DNA of 5,096 nt from Desulfobacterales bacterium (GTDB lineage: Bacteria; Desulfobacterota; Desulfobacteria; Desulfobacterales; RPRI01): contig JAUYEO010000213.1 of NCBI GenBank assembly GCA_030689795.1, positions 1 through 5,096 on the forward strand, in the 5' to 3' direction. Under the pieces are notes generated by a model. That model was not told where the DNA came from and ran no database searches. It was given only the letters and a program-made list of their open reading frames with translations. Of this stretch, positions 1 through 5,096 are shown piece by piece (within the stretch, counting starts at the first letter, position 1; the number at the start of each line of letters is the position of its first letter). The position numbers were made by a program, and so were the translations under genes.

Positions 1-2851
1 CAAACTGGTCGAGGTCGGCCGGCATCCAAATATAGAGATTCTGACTTTTACTGAAGTTGACCGCGTAGAAGGAGAAGCAGGGGATTTTAAGGTTACCCTG
101 GTTAAGAAGCCCAGATACATTAAAGAGGACAAATGCACAGGTTGTACGACCTGTGTAAAATACTGCCCGGTTCAGTATCCTGATAAATTTAATCAGGAAA
201 TATCGGAGAATAAGGCCGTACATGTGTACTTCTCTCAAGCAATTCCCCTTGTCGCGTATATTGATGAAAGCTGTCTTTACCTTAAAGATAAAAAATGTGA
301 TATCTGCAGAGGCGTATGTCAGACAGGCGCCATAGATTTCAAACAAAAGCCGGAGAAGGTTGAAGTAAATGTAGGGGCGATAATTCTGTCTTACGGCATT
401 GAGCCTTTTGATCCTGCGGTGAAGGATGAGTATCGCTACGGAAAGATGCAGAACGTTATAACCAGTATGGATTATGAACGGCTGTTATCCTCCACCGGAC
501 CATACGAAGGTTTGGTTCTGCGTGCTTCCGACAAGAAGCATCCCCAAAAAATAGCCTGGATTCAATGCGTCGGTTCCAGACGGGTTACTCCGGGCGAGAA
601 CAGCTATTGCTCAGGCATATGCTGCACCTATACCCAGAAACAGGTGATTTTGACAAAAGATCATGACGCAGAGGCAGAGTGCACAATATTCCATAACGAT
701 ATTCGTTCACATGGCAAGGATTTTGAGCGGTACTACCAGAGAGCGGAACAACTTCCCGGGGTTAAATTTATTAGAAGCTACGCATCCATCGTTAGAGAGA
801 TACCGGAAAGCAAGAATGTCGTTCTAAGATATGCTACTACCGATGATGGCGTAAAAGAAGAAAATTTCGATATGGTGGTATTGTCCGTTGGATTGAATCC
901 TCCTGCTGATTATAAAAAGCTGGCAGATAAATTCGGCATAGAGCTTAATTTACATGGATTCTGTAAAACAACTCATTCCAATCCTATGGCGACCACCAGG
1001 CCCGGGATATTTGTAAGCGGAGCCTTCCAGGGCCCTACAGATATCCCCGAGTCGGTTTTTACCGCCAGCGGGGCCGGCGCCCAATGTGGTGAATTCCTTG
1101 ACTACAGGCGAGGGAAGCTGGCCAAAGAAAGGATATATCCGCCGGAAAGGGATGTCTCCGGAGAGGATCCAAGGATAGGCGTCTTTGTGTGTCATTGCGG
1201 GGCCAATATCTCAAGCGTCGTAAATGTTCCTTCCACGGTTGAATATGCTTTAACCTTACCCAACGTAGTCTACGCTCAGCAACAGCTATTTTCATGTGCT
1301 ACTAATTCTGCCAAGGAAATAACAGACCTGGCAATGGAAAAAGGGCTCAATCGAGTGGTTATCGCGGCATGTTCCCCCAGGACCCTTGAACCGTTATTCC
1401 GGGACACCCTTCGGGAGGCAGGACTTAATCAATATTACTGTGAGATGGCCAATATCAGAGAACATTGCTCCTGGGTCCATTCCAGGCAAAAGGAAGAGGC
1501 CACCCAAAAGGCAAAGGATATCATCCGGATGTCGGCAGCGCGAGCCCGCTATTTGGCGCCATTACAGGAATTTGATCTGCCGGTAAACAAGGCGGCTTTA
1601 GTGGTTGGAGGCGGTATAGCCGGCATGACTTGTGCCCTCTCCATAGCCAACCAGGGACATGAAGTTCACCTGGTGGAAAAGGATAAAGATCTTGGGGGGA
1701 TGGCGCGGCGACTTCACACCACCCTGGAAGGCATGGATGTTCAGGCGTATTTGAATGATATGATACGCGAGGTATATAATAACCCTTTGATACATGTATC
1801 ACATGAAACCACCATCACAGACGTTTCCGGTTATGTGGGGAATTTCATAACCACGGTGGTAACCAAAGGAAGAGTCAAGGAGATAAAACATGGCGCATCC
1901 ATAATTGCCATAGGCGCTGATGCATATAAACCTGTCGAATACCTTTATGGAGAAGATGACAGGGTAGTGACCCACATTGAGTTAGGGGAGCGGATTGCCA
2001 AAGGAGAAGAAAAGGTAATTAATGCAGAGAGTCTGGTAATGATTCAATGTGTTGGATGCAGAAATGTGGACAGAAATTACTGCAGCAGAGTCTGTTGCAG
2101 TCATGCCATAAAAAACGCCTTGAAACTAAAAGAGAAAAACCCGAAGATCGACATCCACATTCTCTTTCGGGACATGAGAACGTATGGGTTAAGAGAGGAT
2201 TTTTATCGGAAAGCATCAGAGAAAGATGTAAAGTTCATCCGTTATGAGCCGGAGGATAAACCCCTTGTGGAGGTTGCCGTAGAGGAAGGTAAGCCTGTTT
2301 TAAGGGTTACCGTAACCGATCCTATATTGGGGAAGAAGCTTGTTATTGATGCCGATTACCTCTCTTTGGCTGCTGCTGTTATTCCCTCCGCATCAACCAG
2401 GGAAGTAGCCGGATTATTCAAGGTAACTTTGAGCCCGGATAAATTTTTCAAAGAAGCCCATGTCAAATTAAAACCTGTTGAGTTTGCCGCAGATGGCGTT
2501 TATCTTTGTGGAACGGCTCACTATCCCAAGCATATAACGGAAACGATCAGCCAGGCTTATGGCGCTGCCGGCCGGGTCTTAACGCTTCTCTCAAATGATA
2601 CAGTCGTTGCCTCAGGTTCTGTTTGCGAGGTAACAGAGAATGATTGTGTATCGTGCGGGGCATGTATTACAGCTTGCACGTACGGTGCGATAGAATTTGT
2701 TGATACGCCAAAAGGCATAAAGGCCCGGGTGAATCCCATTCTATGCAAGGGAGATGGCGTATGTAACGCAAAATGCCCAACAAATGCTATTGTACTAAAG
2801 CACTTTACCGACGAAGAACTCTTGAGCCAAATTGATGCGGCGGCTGCATAG
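1..2851 (+). CDS. bamE: Double-module HdrA-like FAD/iron-sulfur protein, BamE-like (5' partial)
   Basis: The frame is open from base 2, so the gene begins upstream; 949 residues are visible, and the GTG at 224 is internal, not a start. Two HdrA units lie in tandem. Unit 1 enters within its thioredoxin-reductase-like FAD domain. It has the inserted ferredoxin domain (Cys45/48/51/55 as CxxCxxCxxxCP; Cys91/99/102/106) and then the HdrA motif IQCVGSR with YCSGICC (Cys189, 203, 207, 208). Unit 2 starts near residue 394 with the HdrA N-terminal motif VCHCGANIS and AACSPR. It continues with an FAD-binding GGGIAG (536-541), a second IQCVGCR/YCSRVCC (Cys683-699) and a C-terminal ferredoxin domain (Cys882/885/888/892; Cys915/921/925). 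Unit 2 lacks the inserted ferredoxin. HdrA proteins are cytoplasmic electron-bifurcating flavoproteins. The doubled form followed by mvhD, nuoE and nuoF homologues fits BamE of class II benzoyl-CoA reductase. HdrA family is near certain; the bam name is inferred from gene order, and another Hdr-NuoEF complex is possible. Confidence 0.9.
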   Translation, partial: KLVEVGRHPNIEILTFTEVDRVEGEAGDFKVTLVKKPRYIKEDKCTGCTTCVKYCPVQYPDKFNQEISENKAVHVYFSQAIPLVAYIDESCLYLKDKKCDICRGVCQTGAIDFKQKPEKVEVNVGAIILSYGIEPFDPAVKDEYRYGKMQNVITSMDYERLLSSTGPYEGLVLRASDKKHPQKIAWIQCVGSRRVTPGENSYCSGICCTYTQKQVILTKDHDAEAECTIFHNDIRSHGKDFERYYQRAEQLPGVKFIRSYASIVREIPESKNVVLRYATTDDGVKEENFDMVVLSVGLNPPADYKKLADKFGIELNLHGFCKTTHSNPMATTRPGIFVSGAFQGPTDIPESVFTASGAGAQCGEFLDYRRGKLAKERIYPPERDVSGEDPRIGVFVCHCGANISSVVNVPSTVEYALTLPNVVYAQQQLFSCATNSAKEITDLAMEKGLNRVVIAACSPRTLEPLFRDTLREAGLNQYYCEMANIREHCSWVHSRQKEEATQKAKDIIRMSAARARYLAPLQEFDLPVNKAALVVGGGIAGMTCALSIANQGHEVHLVEKDKDLGGMARRLHTTLEGMDVQAYLNDMIREVYNNPLIHVSHETTITDVSGYVGNFITTVVTKGRVKEIKHGASIIAIGADAYKPVEYLYGEDDRVVTHIELGERIAKGEEKVINAESLVMIQCVGCRNVDRNYCSRVCCSHAIKNALKLKEKNPKIDIHILFRDMRTYGLREDFYRKASEKDVKFIRYEPEDKPLVEVAVEEGKPVLRVTVTDPILGKKLVIDADYLSLAAAVIPSASTREVAGLFKVTLSPDKFFKEAHVKLKPVEFAADGVYLCGTAHYPKHITETISQAYGAAGRVLTLLSNDTVVASGSVCEVTENDCVSCGACITACTYGAIEFVDTPKGIKARVNPILCKGDGVCNAKCPTNAIVLKHFTDEELLSQIDAAAA

Positions 2852-2882
2852 GAAGAAATCATACAATAAATTGATGCGGTGG
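2829..2882 (+). repeat. Short direct repeat spanning the end of the HdrA-like gene
   Basis: AAATTGATGCGGCGG at 2829-2843, inside the last codons of the HdrA-like gene, recurs as AAATTGATGCGGTGG at 2868-2882 after the stop codon (14 of 15 bases identical, 39-base period). This looks like a small tandem duplication of the gene's 3' end or the scar of an insertion; no function is evident. Confidence 0.5.
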
Positions 2883-2914
2883 TAGACAATTGCTGATGGA
2901 AGACCACTAATTGA

Positions 2915-2975
2915 GAATTCAGGAGTCAGAATAAAAAAGGATTTTTTCCGATTTTATATTCTGAATTCTGAATTC
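2915..2975. repeat. Imperfect inverted repeat in the 173-base gap between the HdrA-like and MvhD-like genes
   Basis: Arms 2915-2933 and 2957-2975 (19 bases each) pair at 17 positions by Watson-Crick rules plus one G-U pair, leaving one mismatch, around a 23-base A/T-rich loop. The arms are built from GAATTCAG/TTCTGAAT units; TTCTGAAT occurs three times, at 2959, 2966 and 2980. The stem is A/T-rich and not followed by a plain U-tract, so it is not a typical intrinsic terminator. It resembles a dispersed REP/MITE-like intergenic repeat. It could still affect mRNA processing or stability within the operon. Confidence 0.6.
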
Positions 2976-3011
2976 CGACTTCTGAATACTCTCTGTAAGA
3001 ATCCAACAAAC

Positions 3012-3018
3012 GAGGTGA
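3012..3018 (+). promoter_or_regulatory. Ribosome binding site of the selenoprotein MvhD-like gene
   Basis: GAGGTGA matches the anti-Shine-Dalgarno complement and lies six bases before ATG 3025. It fixes the true start upstream of the in-frame TGA. The later ATG at 3154 falls inside a conserved motif (MCSGR) and has no comparable site. Confidence 0.85.
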
Positions 3019-3024
3019 GAGCGA

Positions 3025-3792
3025 ATGAGTACAGGTTTTGAATTTAAACCAAGAATATTGGGTTTTGTATGTCATTGGTGAGCGTACGGCGCTGCTGACC
3101 TTGCTGGAGTTTCCAGACTGCAATATACGGATGAAATCAGGCTGATCCGCGTTATGTGTTCCGGTAGAGTCGACCTGGAGTTTATACTCAGAGCCTTCTC
3201 AAACGGGCAAGACGGCGTGTTGATCGGTGGTTGCAAGTTAAATGAATGCAACTATGTCACTCATGGGAATTATGATGCCTTAAGTAATGTGTATCTATGT
3301 AAAAAAATAATGGAACAGATGGGCCTGAACCCGGAAAGGCTGAGGATCGAATTTATGTCCGGCGCTGATGGAAATCTTCTGGCCGAAGTTACTAATGATT
3401 TTGTCAGGAAGGTGAAGGCGTTAGGACCACTTGGCAAAGGCGAAGAGATAGGCAAAAAGGAATTAAAGTTTAAACTTGAAGCAGCTAGAAAATTAGTCCC
3501 CTACATTAAGCTGGTGGAAAGGGAGAGGCTGAGAGTACCTGTTAAATCGGAAGAAGCGTATAATAAATATTTCACCAGTGACGAGGTTAACAGGTTATTT
3601 GATGAATTAATTGGTGATAAATTGTCAATAAGCCAAATTTTGTTGCTCCTGCGGGAAAAACCCCTTTCGACTGGTAACATTTCAGAGAAGTTAGGCCTGA
3701 ACCCGTCTGAAGTATCGCGACATATGAAAAGTTCATCAAGGCATGGATTCGTCAGATACGATGTAGGCCGGAAATGCTATACGCTGGCGTAA
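3025..3792 (+). CDS. bamF: Selenocysteine-containing MvhD-like electron-transfer subunit with C-terminal winged helix, BamF-like
   Basis: The 255-residue protein is read through TGA at codon 19 as selenocysteine. Residues about 9-140 are the MvhD (F420-non-reducing hydrogenase delta subunit) domain: FVCHW-Sec-AYGAADLAGVSR at 14-31, then MCSGRVD (Cys45) and GGCKLNEC (Cys70, Cys75). MvhD binds a [2Fe-2S] cluster and relays electrons between a hydrogenase or dehydrogenase module and HdrA; here the NuoEF-like pair downstream would be the partner. Family homology runs unbroken across the TGA, and GAGGTGA sits six bases before ATG 3025, so this is recoding rather than a pseudogene. The normal family residue at position 19 is Cys. 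Residues about 200-255 look like an ArsR/MarR-type winged helix (LREKPLSTGNISEKLGLNPS, then EVSRHMKSSSRHGFVRY), beyond the usual MvhD length. A selenocysteine MvhD homologue is a known feature of BamF. The MvhD family and Sec call are strong; the bam name is contextual. Confidence 0.88.
3079..3081 (+). other. In-frame TGA recoded as selenocysteine (Sec19)
   Basis: The TGA falls where MvhD proteins have the second Cys of CxxC (for example CNWC), giving Cys16-His-Trp-Sec19. The upstream segment (FVCHW) and the downstream segment (AYGAADLAGVSRLQY) are both conserved family sequence in one frame, with no indel. Selenocysteine at this subunit is known in methanogen VhuD and described for BamF. Confidence 0.9.
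3101..3123 (+). promoter_or_regulatory. Candidate bacterial SECIS hairpin
   Basis: CTGGA (3104-3108) pairs perfectly with TCCAG (3112-3116) around a GTT loop. TTG (3101-3103) can pair with CAA (3121-3123), leaving a four-base bulge on the 3' side. The apical loop carries G at 3109, about 27 bases after the TGA. This agrees with the bacterial SECIS rules of a short stem-loop 16-37 bases past the UGA with a G at the start of the loop. The element lies inside the coding sequence, as bacterial SECIS elements do, and would bind SelB. Confidence 0.65.
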
Positions 3793-3804
3793 GGTGACTG
3801 TAGT

Positions 3805-3822
3805 GGAACGATGCATTGTTCC
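3805..3822. repeat. 18-base near-palindrome between the MvhD-like and NuoE-like genes
   Basis: GGAACGATGCATTGTTCC reads as a dyad with eight of nine pairs Watson-Crick and the ninth G-T, centred between 3813 and 3814. It begins 12 bases after the stop of the MvhD-like gene and sits 48 bases before the NuoE-like start. It could be a protein-binding operator or a small mRNA hairpin. No promoter is apparent next to it. Confidence 0.4.
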
Positions 3823-3853
3823 CTGCTTGGCAGTGGATCAGGCGAAGGAAGAA

Positions 3854-3860
3854 GGGCAGG
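3854..3860 (+). promoter_or_regulatory. Probable ribosome binding site of the NuoE-like gene
   Basis: The purine-rich GGGCAGG lies nine bases before ATG 3870, within a longer A/G-rich run from 3844. It favours ATG 3870 over the upstream in-frame TTG at 3816, whose extra 18 residues do not resemble the family. Confidence 0.5.
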
Positions 3861-3869
3861 ATAACGTCT

Positions 3870-4322
3870 ATGGATAATGATAGAGTCGATCATATTATTG
3901 ATAAACATCAGTGCGAGCCCAGTTCTCTCATTCAGGTCTTGCTGGAGATTCAGAGCGAAAACAATTGGCTCCCCAAAGAAGCACTTGAGCGGGTCAGCGA
4001 AAGATTGCAGGTACCGTTTACCCGGATTCAGCACATAGCCACCTTTTATAAAGCGTTTAGTTTAGTTCCTAAAGGGCGTCATGGAATTCACATTTGTATG
4101 GGCACGGCCTGTCATGTTCGCGGTGCGACGCGTGTTCTCGACACGGTGGAAAGCCTGACGGGAATTAAGCCCGGGGAAACGGATTTGAATATGAATTTCA
4201 GTCTGGAAACTGTTAACTGCCTGGGCTGTTGCGCTTTAGGACCGGTAATGGAAATCGACGGCAAGACTCACGGCAAGATGTCGCCTGCCCAGACAGCGGA
4301 CGTGCTAAAAAACTATGAGTAG
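3870..4322 (+). CDS. bamG: NuoE-like [2Fe-2S] subunit, BamG-like
   Basis: This 150-residue protein is of usual NuoE/HoxE/HndA length. An N-terminal helical bundle (about 1-65, including LLEIQSENNWLPKEALERVS and the family motif IATFYKAF at 56-63) precedes a thioredoxin-like ferredoxin domain. The four [2Fe-2S] ligands are recognisable: Cys76-x4-Cys81 (ICMGTACHVRGA) and Cys117-x3-Cys121 (CLGCCALGPV). NuoE-type subunits are cytoplasmic partners of NuoF, taking electrons from the flavin site or passing them to it. The gene follows the MvhD-like gene after 77 bases and precedes the NuoF-like gene by 9, so E and F are surely co-translated. In the bam cluster this position is BamG. It could equally be the NuoE-like subunit of an NAD-linked Hdr, formate dehydrogenase or hydrogenase complex; the neighbours, rather than the protein itself, point to bam. 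ATG 3870 was chosen on ribosome-binding site and family length. Confidence 0.88.
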   Translation: MDNDRVDHIIDKHQCEPSSLIQVLLEIQSENNWLPKEALERVSERLQVPFTRIQHIATFYKAFSLVPKGRHGIHICMGTACHVRGATRVLDTVESLTGIKPGETDLNMNFSLETVNCLGCCALGPVMEIDGKTHGKMSPAQTADVLKNYE

Positions 4323-4325
4323 GGG
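4321..4325 (+). promoter_or_regulatory. Ribosome binding site of the NuoF-like gene, overlapping the upstream stop codon
   Basis: AGGGG shares its first two bases with the TAG stop of the NuoE-like gene and lies six bases before ATG 4332, indicating translational coupling of the two genes. Confidence 0.75.
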
Positions 4326-4331
4326 AAAATT

Positions 4332-5096
4332 ATGGCGCGATTGAATTCGCCTGAAGCGCTAGAACGTTTCAGACAAGAGATATTATCGAAAAGGGATCCG
4401 AATAAACCCTGCATTACTCTGTGTTCCGGATCTGCCTGTCATGCCTCCGGGAGTGGAGAAGTTGCTGCAGCGCTTGAAGCGGAGATTAAAAAGCAAGGCT
4501 TGAGTGATGCGGTGGAGATCAGAAGGACCGGTTGTCATGGTTTTTGTGAAAGAGGACCTATCATCGTTATTCACCCCGATGAAATCTGTTATTTTCAGAT
4601 TACGCCGGATGACATTCCTGAAATTATCTCCAAGACGATAAAAGAAAAGAGCGTCATAGAGCGCTTACTCTATACCGACCCCGGCACCAATAAAAAGATA
4701 ATTCACGAGTCGGAAATACCGTTCTACAAGAACCAGCAGCGGCTTGTTTTCGGTTCCAACGGCAGTATCGATCCCAAGAGCGTCGATGACTATCTGGCGA
4801 TCGGCGGCTATGCTGCTTTGGCCAAAGCACTTTCCCGGATGACCGACGAAGAAGTATTAGGAGAAGTAAAAAAATCCAACCTGAGAGGAAGGGGGGGCGC
4901 CGGCTTTCCTGCAGGGAGTAAGTGGGAAGGTTCCCGCAACGCCCCTGAGCCGATTAAATATGTGATCGTAAATGCAGACGAGGGAGACCCCGGCGCTTTC
5001 ATGAACAGGTCGCTTCTTGAAGGAGACCCCCATGCCCTTGTGGAAGGCATGATAATCGCAGGACGGGCAATCGGAGCGACAAAGGGATACATCTAT
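4332..5096 (+). CDS. bamH: NuoF-like flavin/NADH-binding subunit with N-terminal thioredoxin-like ferredoxin domain, BamH-like (3' partial)
   Basis: The frame stays open from ATG 4332 to the window end (255 codons), so the gene continues to the right; family members with this layout run to roughly 600 residues. Residues about 26-105 form a thioredoxin-like [2Fe-2S] domain with Cys31-x4-Cys36 and Cys68-x3-Cys72. A linker with IPFYKNQQRLVFGSNGSIDP (129-148) follows, then the NuoF core: the glycine-rich nucleotide/FMN motif RGRGGAGFPAGSKW (185-198) and NADEGDPGAFMNRSLLEGDP (214-233), which contacts FMN and NAD(H) in complex I NuoF. The C-terminal SLBB and [4Fe-4S] portions lie outside the window. 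Such subunits, as in HydB, HoxF or HndC, exchange electrons between NAD(H) and iron-sulfur chains. Next to the HdrA-like, MvhD-like and NuoE-like genes it corresponds to BamH. NuoF family is certain; NAD use in this complex is inferred. The next gene would be expected to be NuoG/hydrogenase-like (BamI). Confidence 0.9.
   Translation, partial: MARLNSPEALERFRQEILSKRDPNKPCITLCSGSACHASGSGEVAAALEAEIKKQGLSDAVEIRRTGCHGFCERGPIIVIHPDEICYFQITPDDIPEIISKTIKEKSVIERLLYTDPGTNKKIIHESEIPFYKNQQRLVFGSNGSIDPKSVDDYLAIGGYAALAKALSRMTDEEVLGEVKKSNLRGRGGAGFPAGSKWEGSRNAPEPIKYVIVNADEGDPGAFMNRSLLEGDPHALVEGMIIAGRAIGATKGYIY

Noticed and set aside
224..2851. GTG 224 as the start of the HdrA-like gene
   Set aside because: The frame is open back to base 2 and encodes typical HdrA sequence, including the first ferredoxin cysteine cluster at residues 45-55, so the gene starts outside the window.
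2557..2907. A 116-codon open frame on the minus strand, and other minus-strand or +1/+2 frames across the window
   Set aside because: They lie antisense to or out of frame with clearly conserved genes, show no recognisable domains or ribosome binding sites, and are shadows of the coding frames.
2932..2960. A promoter in the bamE-bamF gap using TATATT (2955-2960) as -10
   Set aside because: There is no acceptable -35 at 16-18 bases upstream (TAAAAA only), and the TATATT is part of the A/T-rich inverted repeat.
2915..2975. The inverted repeat as an intrinsic transcription terminator
   Set aside because: The stem is A/T-rich, the loop is long and no U-tract follows the right arm; the genes on both sides also belong to the same complex.
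3079..3081. The TGA as a nonsense mutation or frameshift making the MvhD-like gene a pseudogene
   Set aside because: Homology continues in the same frame immediately after it, the codon sits at a conserved redox cysteine position, the rest of the gene is intact and a SECIS-like hairpin follows. Recoding explains all of this.
3154..3792. ATG 3154 as the start of the MvhD-like gene
   Set aside because: It falls inside the conserved MCSGR motif, would delete the CxxC/U segment, and has no good ribosome binding site, whereas ATG 3025 has GAGGTGA at six bases.
3816..3869. TTG 3816 as the start of the NuoE-like gene
   Set aside because: The added 18 residues are basic and unlike NuoE, the start overlaps the palindrome, and ATG 3870 has a purine-rich site at suitable spacing.

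Overview
The window is a single-direction (+ strand) stretch of an anaerobic electron-transfer operon. Four genes are present in order: a double-module HdrA-like iron-sulfur flavoprotein (cut by the left edge), an MvhD-like subunit, a NuoE-like [2Fe-2S] subunit and a NuoF-like flavin subunit (cut by the right edge). This order and these unusual architectures match bamE-bamF-bamG-bamH of the class II (ATP-independent, tungsten-type) benzoyl-CoA reductase complex known from Geobacter metallireducens and other strictly anaerobic aromatic degraders. The family assignments are firm. The bam assignment is an inference, because the active-site genes (bamBC, bamD) and bamI would lie outside the window.

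The central observation is that the MvhD-like gene is a selenoprotein gene. Its real start is ATG 3025, and the reading frame runs through an in-frame TGA at 3079-3081 where the family has the second cysteine of a CxxC motif (here Cys-His-Trp-Sec). MvhD-type homology continues without a break on both sides, and a hairpin suited to a bacterial SECIS lies just downstream. A standard gene caller would lose the first 43 residues and start at ATG 3154. The protein also carries a C-terminal winged-helix-like domain not found in plain MvhD.

Layout: 1-2851 double HdrA (BamE-like); 2852-3024 a 173-base gap, unusually long for this operon, holding an imperfect inverted repeat rich in GAATTC/TTCTGAAT units and a short direct repeat of the end of the upstream gene; 3025-3792 Sec-containing MvhD-like gene (BamF-like); 3793-3869 a 77-base gap with an 18-base near-palindrome; 3870-4322 NuoE-like gene (BamG-like); 4332-5096 start of the NuoF-like gene (BamH-like), 9 bases after the previous stop.

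Working model: the NuoE/NuoF-like pair exchanges electrons with a pyridine nucleotide or similar carrier. The Sec/Fe-S MvhD-like subunit would relay them to the HdrA-like flavoprotein, which carries out flavin-based electron bifurcation or confurcation and passes low-potential electrons to a catalytic module encoded outside the window. The host must be an anaerobe with selenocysteine machinery. A Desulfobacterota-type sulfate reducer, syntroph or metal reducer (Syntrophus, Geobacter or Desulfobacterium-like) is the best guess, but a Peptococcaceae-type syntroph cannot be excluded.
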